Positions 7,271 through 15,249 of a stretch of 64,000 bases of DNA are shown here, piece after piece. This DNA is from Nonomuraea thailandensis (lineage in GTDB: Bacteria; Actinomycetota; Actinomycetes; Streptosporangiales; Streptosporangiaceae), in NCBI RefSeq assembly GCF_024172165.1, contig NZ_JAMZEB010000002.1:1819501-1883500 (forward strand), written 5' to 3'. The notes below the pieces were generated by a model. The model searched no databases, was not told the DNA's origin, and worked only from the letters and a program-made list of their open reading frames with translations. The translations under genes were made by a program, and so were the position numbers. The stretch's first letter is position 1. Each line of letters starts with the position of its first letter.

Positions 7271-8685
7271 CGCGACCCCACCTTCTCCCGCACGAAGGCG
7301 GCGAGCAACCGCGGCAGCCCCTTCGACAGCGTCTTGTCGAGGCTGGCCAGGAAGTACTCGACGTCCTCCGGCTCGATGGCCAGGGTCGGCGCGACGACGA
7401 GCGGGTTGTCGGCGTTCGGGCTGTAGTAGGAGACGATGCCGTGCTCGCGGTAGAGGTCGGCGATGACCGAGAGCGCGATCAGCTTGGTGCGGAACTGCGG
7501 GTCGCCGGAGAAGCCGGGCGCGAGCCTGGCCGCCAGGTCGAGCACCCTGGGCCCGCCGGCGAGGAACACGCCCCACAGCGCGCCCACCCCGCTCACCCGG
7601 CCGACCACGTCGGGGTGGCGCTTGTGGATGTTCTGCAGGCCGGGGCCCAGGATGCGCTCGATCTGCCGGGCCCTGGCGGGGTAGTCGTCCTCGACGACGA
7701 TGTTGACGGCCTCGATGGCGGTGACGGTCTCCTCGCCGAAGCCGTAGTAGGTGGTGCTGTGCAGGATGACGTCCGAGAGCCGGTCGTACGCCTTGCGGAA
7801 GACGCGCTCGCGGGCGGTGTAGCCGGCGATCGACGCCTTGCCGCCGCCGAGGGACTTGGAGTAGACGAGCAGGTCGGGCAGCAGGTCGGGGTAGCGCATG
7901 AAGTAGAAGAGGCTGCCCGTCTTGCCCCAGCCCGTGTAGACCTCGTCGAAGATCAGCATGATGTCGTGGGCGTCGCAGAGCCGCCGCAGCTCGTACAGGT
8001 CGCTCTCCGACCAGCAGCGCATGCTCGACGCGCTGAACGGCTCGGCCATGATGGCGTAGACGTCGCAGCCGCCGTCCGGGGTGCGGGCGGCCTCGACCGC
8101 CGCGCGGACGGCCGCGAGGTCGCCGTACGGGTGCACGACGATGCCCGGAAGGCCGGGGAAGCGGAAGGAGTTCTCCGACGATCCGGTCAGGCTGCCCGCG
8201 CCGAGGGTCTTGCCGTGGAAGCTGATGTCGGAGCGCAGGATCGTGTTGCGGCGCCCCCCGTGGTACTTGTACGCCATCTTGACGGCGCCCTCGTTGGCCT
8301 CGGCGCCGGAGTTCGGGAAGTAGGAGATGTTCAGGTCGCCCGGCAGCAGGGTGGCGATGTTGTGGCTGAGGGCGGCCACGTACGGCGAGAAGAACGCCTT
8401 GTGCACCTCCATGCGCCGGCGGTCGGCGAAGCGGCGGCGGGCCTCCAGGATGCGGGGGTGGTTGTGGCCGTGGTTCAGTACGCCGACCCCGCCGGTGACG
8501 TCAAGGACCTCGCGGCCGTCGCGGGTCCTGATCCGGGCGCCCTCGGCGCTCTCGACCAGTTCCCGGCCGAAGCCGAAGGAGGTCATGAGGTTGACCTGGC
8601 TGCGGCTGACGTACCTTCTGTACAAGTCCTGGACCTGTTTCACCGTGAAACTTTCACACTCGTCCACGCCGATGAGTTCAGACAC
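7252..8685 (-). CDS. Class III (PLP) aminotransferase
   Basis: 477 residues, GTG start with AAGGGCGG upstream. It has the class III fold: SGAEANEGAVKMA near residue 126, the PLP-ring aspartate in LIFDEVYTGWGKTG (Asp247) and the Schiff-base lysine in SKSLGGG (Lys277). Class III enzymes transfer amino groups from omega-amino acids or diamines to keto or aldehyde acceptors, or the reverse. No substrate signature is obvious. It is the first gene of the aminotransferase-epimerase-UbiA operon, so an amino-sugar or amine-decorated product is possible. The 242-base gap upstream separates it from the larger SARP. Confidence 0.85.
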   Translation of the reverse strand: MSELIGVDECESFTVKQVQDLYRRYVSRSQVNLMTSFGFGRELVESAEGARIRTRDGREVLDVTGGVGVLNHGHNHPRILEARRRFADRRRMEVHKAFFSPYVAALSHNIATLLPGDLNISYFPNSGAEANEGAVKMAYKYHGGRRNTILRSDISFHGKTLGAGSLTGSSENSFRFPGLPGIVVHPYGDLAAVRAAVEAARTPDGGCDVYAIMAEPFSASSMRCWSESDLYELRRLCDAHDIMLIFDEVYTGWGKTGSLFYFMRYPDLLPDLLVYSKSLGGGKASIAGYTARERVFRKAYDRLSDVILHSTTYYGFGEETVTAIEAVNIVVEDDYPARARQIERILGPGLQNIHKRHPDVVGRVSGVGALWGVFLAGGPRVLDLAARLAPGFSGDPQFRTKLIALSVIADLYREHGIVSYYSPNADNPLVVAPTLAIEPEDVEYFLASLDKTLSKGLPRLLAAFVREKVGSRWPAGS

Positions 8686-8927
8686 GTCCGCCCTTCCCGG
8701 TTCGCGTGAATTCCGCTGGTGCCCGGCCTTCTTCTCGGCGGTGAGAAAAGGTGAGACCCGGCGTCAACAATGTCGAATCCGGCTATGCCCCGTGCCATAC
8801 AAATGTGTGTAGGTCGGCGGCCCGCGCGAGTGGGCGGAGAAGAAAAGGCGGCCGGGAGCGGATCGCCGCGCGTTTATCGATCCGAGACCACGGTGAATGC
8901 GGATGATTTCCCGCGGGCGGGCCGGCC
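8686..8927. other. Intergenic gap between aminotransferase operon and AfsR-like gene
   Basis: No gene found. It must hold the promoter for the operon reading left from 8685. A direct repeat GTGAGA sits at 8741-8746 and 8751-8756, ten bases apart. The same hexamer is the core of the array in front of the short SARP gene (there on the other strand), so this is a candidate activator site. The AT-richer stretch around 8790-8815 could hold a -10 element, but no convincing sigma-70 pair was identified. Confidence 0.4.
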
Positions 8928-10793
8928 TCAGCCCCTCACGGTCATGTAGGTGACCGGCTGGGCCGGCGACGGGACGTCGCGCCGCGCCCGGCGGGCGGCC
9001 TGCGCCTGATCCTCCTCGGTGTCCTCCTCCCTGGCCCGCTCGCGGGCGAACAGGCCGAGCAGGTCGTGCATGCGGTAGCGGTCGTGGCCGCACGACTCCA
9101 GCAGCTGGGCCTCCGCGAGGTGGTCCAGCAGGTCGGCGGTGCGCGGTTCGGGCCGGCCGGCCAGAGCCGCGGCGGCCGCGACGCTGATGGCGCCGCCGCC
9201 GAGCAGGCTCAGCAGCCGGAACATCCGGGACGACTCGGCGTCCAGGCTCCGGTAGCTCATCATGAAGCACGCCCGTACGGCCTGGTCGTCGGCCTGGAGC
9301 TCGGACAGGCGGTGGTCCTCGACCGCCAGACGGTCGGCCAGGGCACGCAGCGACAGCCCCGGCCGGGCGATCAGCCGGGCGGCGGCGATCCTGATCGCCA
9401 GCGGCAGCCCGGCGCACAGCCGCACGATCGCCCGCGCCGACCGCTGCTCGGCGCCCACGCGCTCCTCCCCGATCAGGCGGCCGAGCAGCGTGGCCGTCTC
9501 GTCCTCGGCCATGACGCCGAGGCGAAAGTGCGACGCCGCGTCCAGCGAGGTGAGCATCCTGCGCGCCGTGACCAGCACGCGGCAGGTGGGGCTCGCGGGC
9601 AGCAGCGGGCGCACCTGCGCGGCGTCGCGGGCGTTGTCGAGCAGGAGCAGCAGGCGCCTGCCGTCGGTCAGCGAACGGAAGCGGGCCGCGGCCTCGTCCA
9701 CGTCGAACCGGCCGCCGGGCCCCGCGACCGTGCCGTCGCCGAGCGAGCGCAGCAGGCGGGCCAGGACGTCGGCCGGGTTCAGCGGCGCGACGCCCGGGGT
9801 GGAGCCGTGCAGGTCCACGTAGAGCCGGCCGTCCGGGAAATGCCCCGCGACCTGGTGGGCGACGTGCACGGCCAGCGCCGACTTGCCCACCCCCGCGGCG
9901 CCCGTGATCGCCGAGATGGCGGTCGCGCCCGAGCCGGCGGTCAGCATCGTGCACAGGCGCGAGATCTCGGTGGTCCGGCCGGTGAAGGCGGCCGAGCCGA
10001 TGGGCAGCTCGGCCGGGGCCCTGCGGGCGGCGACCGCCGGCGGCGGCGTCAGCGCGGGGTCGTCCGCGAGGATGCGCTGGTGCATGCGGACCAGGTCGGG
10101 GCCGGGGTCGATGCCGACCTCCGCGGCCAGCGTCATCCGCGTGCTCTGGTAGACGGTCAGCGCGTCGGCCCTGCGGCCGGAACGGTACAAGGCCAGCATG
10201 AGCTGCGCCCTGAGCCGCTCGTTCAGCGGGTCCCTGCGGGTCAGCGCCTCCAGCTCGGCGAGCATCTCGCCGTGCCGGCCGAGCGCCAGCCTGGCCTCCA
10301 GCGAGGCGTCCACGACGGTCGCCCGCAGCCGCTCCAGCCGCGCCGCCTCGCAACGCAGCGACGCCGGCAGGGGCAGCTCCTCCAGGACGGACTCGCCGCG
10401 CCACAAGCACAGGGCGCGGGTCAGCCGTTCGAGCGCGACGTCGTGGCGTCCGGCGGACAGCGCCAGCTGCCCCTGCGCGGCGAGGTCCTCGAACAGCATG
10501 ACATCGACCTCGCCGGGCGTGACGCGCAGCATGTAGCCGTTGGAGCCCGCCTCGATGCGGGAGGGGGAGCCGAGCACCTTGCGCAGGGCGGAGATGTAGG
10601 TGTAGAGGTTCGACTCCGCGGTGGCCGGGGCGCGCTCGCCCCACAGCCAGTCGAGCATGCGCCGGCTGGGGATCGCCTTTCCGGTGTTGAGCAGCAGGGC
10701 GGCCAGCAGCACGCGCTGTTTTCGGCGTCCGAGCGCGATCGGTCTTCCGAGAGAGGTACGAACCTCGATCGGGCCGAGGATCTTGAAATCCAT
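8928..10793 (-). CDS. AfsR-like SARP regulator with NB-ARC domain
   Basis: 621 residues. The start MDFKILGPIEVR at 10793 fits the usual SARP N terminus, although the frame stays open upstream. Domains in order: OmpR-type winged helix (1-95), BTAD (100-245), and NB-ARC from about 275, with Walker A GAAGVGKS and Walker B RRLLLLLDNA. The C-terminal region is short and has no clear TPR array, unlike full AfsR of about 990 residues. Such proteins integrate ATP binding with activation of secondary-metabolism genes. Likely a second regulator of the 1-8.7 kb cluster, since it reads toward it on the same strand; this is inference. Confidence 0.85.
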   Translation of the reverse strand: MDFKILGPIEVRTSLGRPIALGRRKQRVLLAALLLNTGKAIPSRRMLDWLWGERAPATAESNLYTYISALRKVLGSPSRIEAGSNGYMLRVTPGEVDVMLFEDLAAQGQLALSAGRHDVALERLTRALCLWRGESVLEELPLPASLRCEAARLERLRATVVDASLEARLALGRHGEMLAELEALTRRDPLNERLRAQLMLALYRSGRRADALTVYQSTRMTLAAEVGIDPGPDLVRMHQRILADDPALTPPPAVAARRAPAELPIGSAAFTGRTTEISRLCTMLTAGSGATAISAITGAAGVGKSALAVHVAHQVAGHFPDGRLYVDLHGSTPGVAPLNPADVLARLLRSLGDGTVAGPGGRFDVDEAAARFRSLTDGRRLLLLLDNARDAAQVRPLLPASPTCRVLVTARRMLTSLDAASHFRLGVMAEDETATLLGRLIGEERVGAEQRSARAIVRLCAGLPLAIRIAAARLIARPGLSLRALADRLAVEDHRLSELQADDQAVRACFMMSYRSLDAESSRMFRLLSLLGGGAISVAAAAALAGRPEPRTADLLDHLAEAQLLESCGHDRYRMHDLLGLFARERAREEDTEEDQAQAARRARRDVPSPAQPVTYMTVRG

Positions 10794-11159
10794 ATGACCA
10801 CCCTGCAGCGCGCGGCTTTTCCCCAACAGGACCGTACGATTACACGGATCTTGATTTGCCGCGACCAATGATCGGCGGAAGCGACCTTGGAACGGTACTT
10901 CCTGGAACGGCATAAGAAGATTACGCGTGCGGAAAATCCGGCCGGTGCGGCCGGGGGCGGTTCCGGGCCTGTTGAAATTTATTGCCGCATCGATATGCGA
11001 GGTGCGAGAAATTCGTCTCGGCCGGTGCGGCGCGTCCTTTCCCCGGCCGGGCGGCAAGGCGGTCAAGATCACACATTCGTGCGATGTACGGTGGATCGTC
11101 CCCCTGGCATGGTGGGTCCCGATCGGCATGCACGCACAGGAAAGGCACAGGACCGAGTG
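10794..11159. promoter_or_regulatory. Divergent promoter region between AfsR-like gene and DUF2630 gene
   Basis: 366 bases without a supported gene, noticeably richer in A+T than its surroundings (for example 10900-11010), which fits two divergent promoters. Several short frames cross it on both strands, but none shows a protein-family match or a good ribosome site. I could not fix -35 or -10 boxes with confidence. Confidence 0.5.
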
Positions 11160-11396
11160 ATGGACGACCAGCAGATCCTCCAGCGCATCCACGCCCTCGT
11201 GGAGGAGGAGCACGACCTGCTCTCCCGGCGCGAGTCCGCCGGGCCGGAGCAGCACGCCCGGATCACCCACCTGGAGGAGACCCTCGACCAGTGCTGGGAC
11301 CTGCTGCGGCGCCGCCGTGCCCGGCAGTCGGCCGGGCTGGACCCCGATGACGCCGAGGTGGCGCCGGTCGCGCAGGTCGAAGGCTACCTGCAGTGA
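11160..11396 (+). CDS. DUF2630 family protein
   Basis: 78 residues. The start MDDQQILQRI at 11160 is the family's usual beginning. The pattern LVEEEHDL, then [19 protein letters not shown], then a short acidic link and the ending VEGYLQ is characteristic of the actinobacterial DUF2630 family. It is almost wholly helical and charged, probably a small two-helix or coiled-coil cytosolic protein. Function is unknown. No operon partner is evident: a tandem repeat fills the next 95 bases, and the following gene has its own ribosome site. Confidence 0.85.
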   Translation: MDDQQILQRIHALVEEEHDLLSRRESAGPEQHARITHLEETLDQCWDLLRRRRARQSAGLDPDDAEVAPVAQVEGYLQ

Positions 11397-11401
11397 CGAG
11401 G

Positions 11402-11491
11402 CCCGCTGTGGCGGGACTCGCTGTGGCGGGGCCCACTGTGGCGGGGCCCGCTGTGATGAGGCCCGCCGTGACGGGGGCCGCTGTGACGAGG
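11402..11491 (+). repeat. Six tandem 15-bp units downstream of the DUF2630 gene
   Basis: Units follow CCCGCTGTGGCGGGG with scattered changes (third unit C-to-A, fourth and sixth ending GATGAGG or GACGAGG). The array begins 5 bases after the DUF2630 stop. Each unit can pair partly with itself (CCCGC with GCGGG), so RNA from here could fold into small stems. Decay increases toward the 3' end. Confidence 0.8.
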
Positions 11492-11569
11492 TTTCCGGCT
11501 TCGAGACCTCTGGCGATGAGGCCATGCTGATGAGTTTCGTGACGAGCTTGTGCTGATGAGGAGCGACGA

Positions 11570-12529
11570 ATGCCGCGTACCTGGCTGACCGACCGTTTCG
11601 GGCTGGACGTGCCGCTGGTCGGCGCGCCGATGGCGGGCGTCGGGGACGGGCGGCTGGCCGCGGCCGTCTCCGCGGCCGGCGGGCTGGGCATGATCGGGGT
11701 CCCCGGCCCCGCGCCGGCCTCGTGGATCACCGAGCAGGCCGCGGTCGCCGCCGCGGGCGGGCGGCCGTACGGGATCGGGCTGATGGCGTGGGCGCTGGAG
11801 CACCACCCCGACCAGCTCGACGCCGTCCTCGAGGCCAGACCGGCGCTGGTATCGGTGAGTTTCGGGGACTTCGCCCCGTACGTCGAGCCGCTGCGCCGCG
11901 CCGGCATCACCGTCGCCGTCCAGGCGGGTACCACCCGGGAGGCGCGGGAGGCCGAGCAGTCCGGCGCGGACGTCGTGGTGGCCAGAGGCGGCGAGGGCGG
12001 CGGCCACGGCCGTGACGAGGTGGCCACGCTGCCGCTGCTGCAGGGCGTGCTGGAGGAGGTGACCGTCCCGGTGCTGGCCGCCGGGGGGATCGCCACGGCC
12101 CGGGGTCTGGCCGCCGTGCTGGCCGCCGGCGCGGCGGGCGCCTGGGCCGGGACGGCGTTCCTGGGCTGCGCCGAGACCATGCTGTCCGAGGCCGCGCGGG
12201 CGCGCGTGCTGGCCACCGGGGAGACCGGCACGGCGTACGGGCGGGTCTTCGACGTCGCGCAGCGGCTGGCCTGGCCACCGGAGTTCGGCGGGCGCGCGCT
12301 GCGGAACGCGTTCTTCGAGCGGTGGCACGGGCGGGAGGAGGAGCTGGCCGGCGACGAGGCGGCGCGGGCGGAACTGGAGGCCGGGCGCGCGGCGGGCGAC
12401 TTCGACACCGCCTACGTGTACGCGGGGCAGGCGGTGGGCATGGTGCGGCGGCAGCTCACGGCGGCCGACGTCGTCGCCGGCTTCGCCGTCGCCGACGAAC
12501 TGCTTCACCGCCTCACCGACGACCACTGA
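11570..12529 (+). CDS. Nitronate monooxygenase-like NAD(P)H/FMN-dependent oxidoreductase
   Basis: 319 residues, ATG with GAGGAGCGA upstream. The TIM-barrel 2-nitropropane dioxygenase family is recognised from LVGAPMAGVGDGRLAAAVSAAGGLGMIG at the N terminus (two pieces of the FMN-phosphate region), ARGGEGGGHGRD in the middle and LAAGGIATARGLAAVLAAGAAGAWAGT near residues 165-195. Such enzymes use FMN to oxidise nitronates, or act as enoyl or quinone reductases. The catalytic His of true class I nitronate monooxygenases is likely the H of GGGHGRD. Apparently a single-gene unit between two repeat arrays. Confidence 0.85.
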   Translation: MPRTWLTDRFGLDVPLVGAPMAGVGDGRLAAAVSAAGGLGMIGVPGPAPASWITEQAAVAAAGGRPYGIGLMAWALEHHPDQLDAVLEARPALVSVSFGDFAPYVEPLRRAGITVAVQAGTTREAREAEQSGADVVVARGGEGGGHGRDEVATLPLLQGVLEEVTVPVLAAGGIATARGLAAVLAAGAAGAWAGTAFLGCAETMLSEAARARVLATGETGTAYGRVFDVAQRLAWPPEFGGRALRNAFFERWHGREEELAGDEAARAELEAGRAAGDFDTAYVYAGQAVGMVRRQLTAADVVAGFAVADELLHRLTDDH

Positions 12530-12552
12530 CCCACCACCCACCACCGCCACTG

Positions 12553-12663
12553 CCGCCCACCACCGGCCGCCCACCACCGGCCGCCCACCACCGGCCGCCC
12601 ACCACCGGCCGCCCACCACCGGCCGCCCACCACCGGCCGCCCACCACCGGCCGCCACCACCGG
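12553..12663 (+). repeat. Seven perfect 14-bp tandem units plus one 13-bp unit
   Basis: Seven identical copies of CCGCCCACCACCGG (12553-12650) are followed by a shortened copy to 12663. The array begins 23 bases after the stop of the nitronate monooxygenase gene. Perfect identity of seven copies suggests recent expansion. No coding role: the period is not a multiple of three and no gene covers it. Confidence 0.9.
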
Positions 12664-13028
12664 TCACCCACCACCCGCGGCCGTGCGACCTGCGGGCCTA
12701 CCGTCTGCGGACGCCGTCTGCGGCTCATGGTCCTGCGGGGGTTGCCGCCGCGAGGGGTGCCGCCTGCGCGCGCTGACGAGCGACGCCGCCTGCCGTCTGC
12801 GGCCCTGAGCCCTGCGGGGCCTGCCCCCCGAGACCGCCGCCCGCGATCGGGCGACCACCGTCCGTGGCCCTGCGGCTTGCGGGGACTGCCACTCGCGGCC
12901 CTGTGACCCCGCCTGCGGCCTGCGGGGTTGCGGTGGTGAGGGCTGCCCGTGCGGCGGCGGGGCAGCCGGGCTGGTGGGCGGCGGGGCTGGCGGAGGGCGG
13001 GGCGGGTGAGGAGGGCTAGGATCCGCGC
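12664..13028. other. Low-complexity intergenic stretch
   Basis: About 365 bases with no supported gene. The sequence is rich in irregularly spaced CTGCGG/CCTGCGG and GCCGCC words, which looks like a decayed continuation of the neighbouring tandem array. Frames crossing it give only Arg/Gly/Pro-rich translations. The last 40 bases must carry the translation signals of the SRPBCC gene. Confidence 0.5.
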
Positions 13029-13490
13029 ATGTCGCGATTCGAGGTGACCACGCTGGTCCTGGCGCCGCCGCCGGTCGTCTTCGACGCGTCCCTGTCGGTG
13101 GACGTGCACACGTCCTCGATGGGCCACACAGCCGAGCGGGCGGTGGCAGGCGTCACGTCCGGGCAGCTCGCCCTGGGCGACCAGGTCACGTGGCGCGCCC
13201 GCCACTTCGGCCTCACCTGGCATCTGACCACGACCATCAGCGCCTGCACCCGCCCCTCGTACTTCGTGGACGAGCAGGTCACCGGCCCGTTCAGGCGCTG
13301 GCACCACGCCCACACCTTCGAGCCGGCGAACGACGGCGCGGCCACGCTCATGACGGACGTCGTCGACTTCGCCGCCCCCCTGCCCCCGCTGGGCACGCTC
13401 GCCGAGTTCCTGGTCCTGAAGCGTTACCTGACCAGGCTGATCCTCCTGCGCAACGCCCACATCAAGGACGTCACGCGCCTCGCCCGATGA
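13029..13490 (+). CDS. SRPBCC (START/Bet v1-like) family protein
   Basis: 153 residues. The fold is recognised from an N-terminal strand (FEVTTLVLAPPPVVFD), the G-D-Q-V-T-W-R-A-R-H-F-G central strands and the late pattern F-R-R-W-H-H-A-H-T-F then LMTDVVDFAAPLPPLG, followed by a long C-terminal helix. These proteins bind hydrophobic ligands in a central cavity and include polyketide cyclases and ligand-dependent regulators. No catalytic residues can be assigned. It stands alone and converges with the secreted peptidase gene. Confidence 0.75.
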   Translation: MSRFEVTTLVLAPPPVVFDASLSVDVHTSSMGHTAERAVAGVTSGQLALGDQVTWRARHFGLTWHLTTTISACTRPSYFVDEQVTGPFRRWHHAHTFEPANDGAATLMTDVVDFAAPLPPLGTLAEFLVLKRYLTRLILLRNAHIKDVTRLAR

Positions 13491-13535
13491 GAGACCTGCC
13501 GAGCGCCCCCACGACGGCGCGAGGCGAGCCTCAGA

Positions 13536-15059
13536 TCATTCGGCGGGGCAGACGGTGCCCGCCGCGGGCAGCTTCAGGCCGGTCAGGTACGCGGTGGCAT
13601 GCGCGATCGGGCACCTCTTGCCCGACAAGTAGAGGACGTGCCCCGGCCCGTCGTAACCAAGGGTCACCGAGCCCGGCACCTTCCGGATGAACCGCTCGAC
13701 CCACGGGAAGTCCCCTTCCAGGGTGCCGGCGCCGAGCATCGGCGGCAGCCCGCCCACCTCCAGCGGACGCGCCGGGTTCGCCACCGGCTCCGGCCAGCCG
13801 ATGCACCCCACCTGGTCGAACGCCGCCCCCGGGAAGCTCGGCGCGGCCTCGCGGATGTCGCGGCGGAACTTCCGGAGCTCGGCCCAGCCGGTGTAACCGC
13901 GTTCGTCGCCGCAGGTCATCGCCAGCAGCGCGGGCATGGCCCACGCCCGCGTGTTGCCCAGGACGAAGTCGGCGAACCCCGACCCGTCACCGTTCCGCGC
14001 CTTGTCCACCCACTCCGCCAGCGCCGCCCACCGGGCGTGGCCGGGGCCGGGGTCCGGGACGAAGCCGAAGTTGCGCAGGCGCCAGCCGGTCAGCTCGCCC
14101 TCGCCGTACTGCTGCGACGTGACCCGGATCGGCTCCCGGTCGGCGTCGCGGGTCAGCTCTCGCCATACCTCCGCGGCGTCCTCGCCGTGCAGCGCGCACG
14201 CGGGCGTCGCCGCGCACCAGCGGCCGAACCGCGCCAGCGCCCCCTCCACGCCTGCGCGTGCCACCAGGTTCACCGTCGACCAGCCCTCGGTCTGGTCGAC
14301 CACCCCGTCCAGGTACATGGCCCTGATGCGCTGCGGGAACAGCCTGATGTACGCGGCCGCGGCCACCCCGCCGTAGGAGTTGGCCATGAAGCTCAGCCGC
14401 TCCTCGCCGAGCGCCCGGCGCACGGCCTCCATGTCCCTGGCGACGGACAGCGAGTCCAGGTGGGAGAACAGGCCCGTCGTGTCGGCCTCGCGGCAGACCT
14501 CGAACGCCTTGGCCATCGCCCCCGCCATGGCCTCGAAGTCCCGGCGGTCGCGCGGGTCGCGCAGGGCGACGCCGGGCTTCCAGCACGGCTCGGCCGCGGT
14601 GGTGCCCCAGACGGTGGTGCGCGGCCGGTAGCCGACGAGGTCGAAGCGGCGGCGCAGCTCGGTCAGGTCGGGGGCCGCCCGCTTGAGGTCCTCCACGCCG
14701 CTGCCGCCGGGGCCGCCGGGGACGCCGAGCACGCTGCCGATGCGGCGGGCCGGCTCGGTGGCCGGCAGCCTGACCAGCTCCAGCCTGACCTGCTTGCCGC
14801 GCGGCCTCGACCAGTCCACCGGCACGTCGAGCGCGCCGCACTCCATCCCGGCGGGAACGCCCTCACCGGCGCACGCCCGCCACAGGATCGGCGCAGCAGC
14901 CGCGACCGCCGCCGCCGAGGCCACTCCCGCGTGGGGCGCTGCAGCCTCGGCCGCCGTCGCCGTAGCGTGGGCCACTGTCGGCGGCGTCAGCGCCACCAGC
15001 CCCGTCACCGTGGTCGCCAGCGCCAGCCCGGCAGCCAGGCCCGCGGACTTGCGGAACAT
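13536..15059 (-). CDS. Secreted S33-family alpha/beta hydrolase (tripeptidyl-aminopeptidase-like)
   Basis: 507 residues. The start at 15059 has GAGGAGAGGAGT just upstream and opens directly into a signal peptide (residues 1 to about 31). The peptidase S33 features are the oxyanion loop LGVPGGPGGSG (112-121), the nucleophile in ANSYGG (Ser228) and a C-terminal TAP-like domain with the catalytic His in GYDGPGHVLYL. Members cut tripeptides or single residues from the N termini of extracellular peptides. The gene diverges from the histidine-kinase gene, sharing a 190-base intergenic region, and ends facing the SRPBCC gene. Confidence 0.85.
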   Translation of the reverse strand: MFRKSAGLAAGLALATTVTGLVALTPPTVAHATATAAEAAAPHAGVASAAAVAAAAPILWRACAGEGVPAGMECGALDVPVDWSRPRGKQVRLELVRLPATEPARRIGSVLGVPGGPGGSGVEDLKRAAPDLTELRRRFDLVGYRPRTTVWGTTAAEPCWKPGVALRDPRDRRDFEAMAGAMAKAFEVCREADTTGLFSHLDSLSVARDMEAVRRALGEERLSFMANSYGGVAAAAYIRLFPQRIRAMYLDGVVDQTEGWSTVNLVARAGVEGALARFGRWCAATPACALHGEDAAEVWRELTRDADREPIRVTSQQYGEGELTGWRLRNFGFVPDPGPGHARWAALAEWVDKARNGDGSGFADFVLGNTRAWAMPALLAMTCGDERGYTGWAELRKFRRDIREAAPSFPGAAFDQVGCIGWPEPVANPARPLEVGGLPPMLGAGTLEGDFPWVERFIRKVPGSVTLGYDGPGHVLYLSGKRCPIAHATAYLTGLKLPAAGTVCPAE

Positions 15060-15249
15060 GTCATGACTCCTCTCCTCGATCCACCGGCTGTCCGATCGAT
15101 CACCCACAGCGCCACCCTCGCCCGCGCCCCCGCCGCGCACCACGGGGCCCTCCGCCGAACAGGACGGGGGACAACCCCGGGGGGATCGCCGGGTGGCCGT
15201 GCAGGTCCGGGTCCGTCAGCCTGGAAGGCGAGGAGAAGGGAGCGGGCCG

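Noticed and set aside
12530..12663. Possible CRISPR-like array
   Set aside because: The units are directly abutting 14-bp repeats without spacers, so this is a minisatellite and not a CRISPR array.
13599..15100. Very long + frame across the secreted peptidase gene
   Set aside because: It is the shadow of the leftward S33 gene. Only the region after 15250 carries real + strand coding, and in a different start context.
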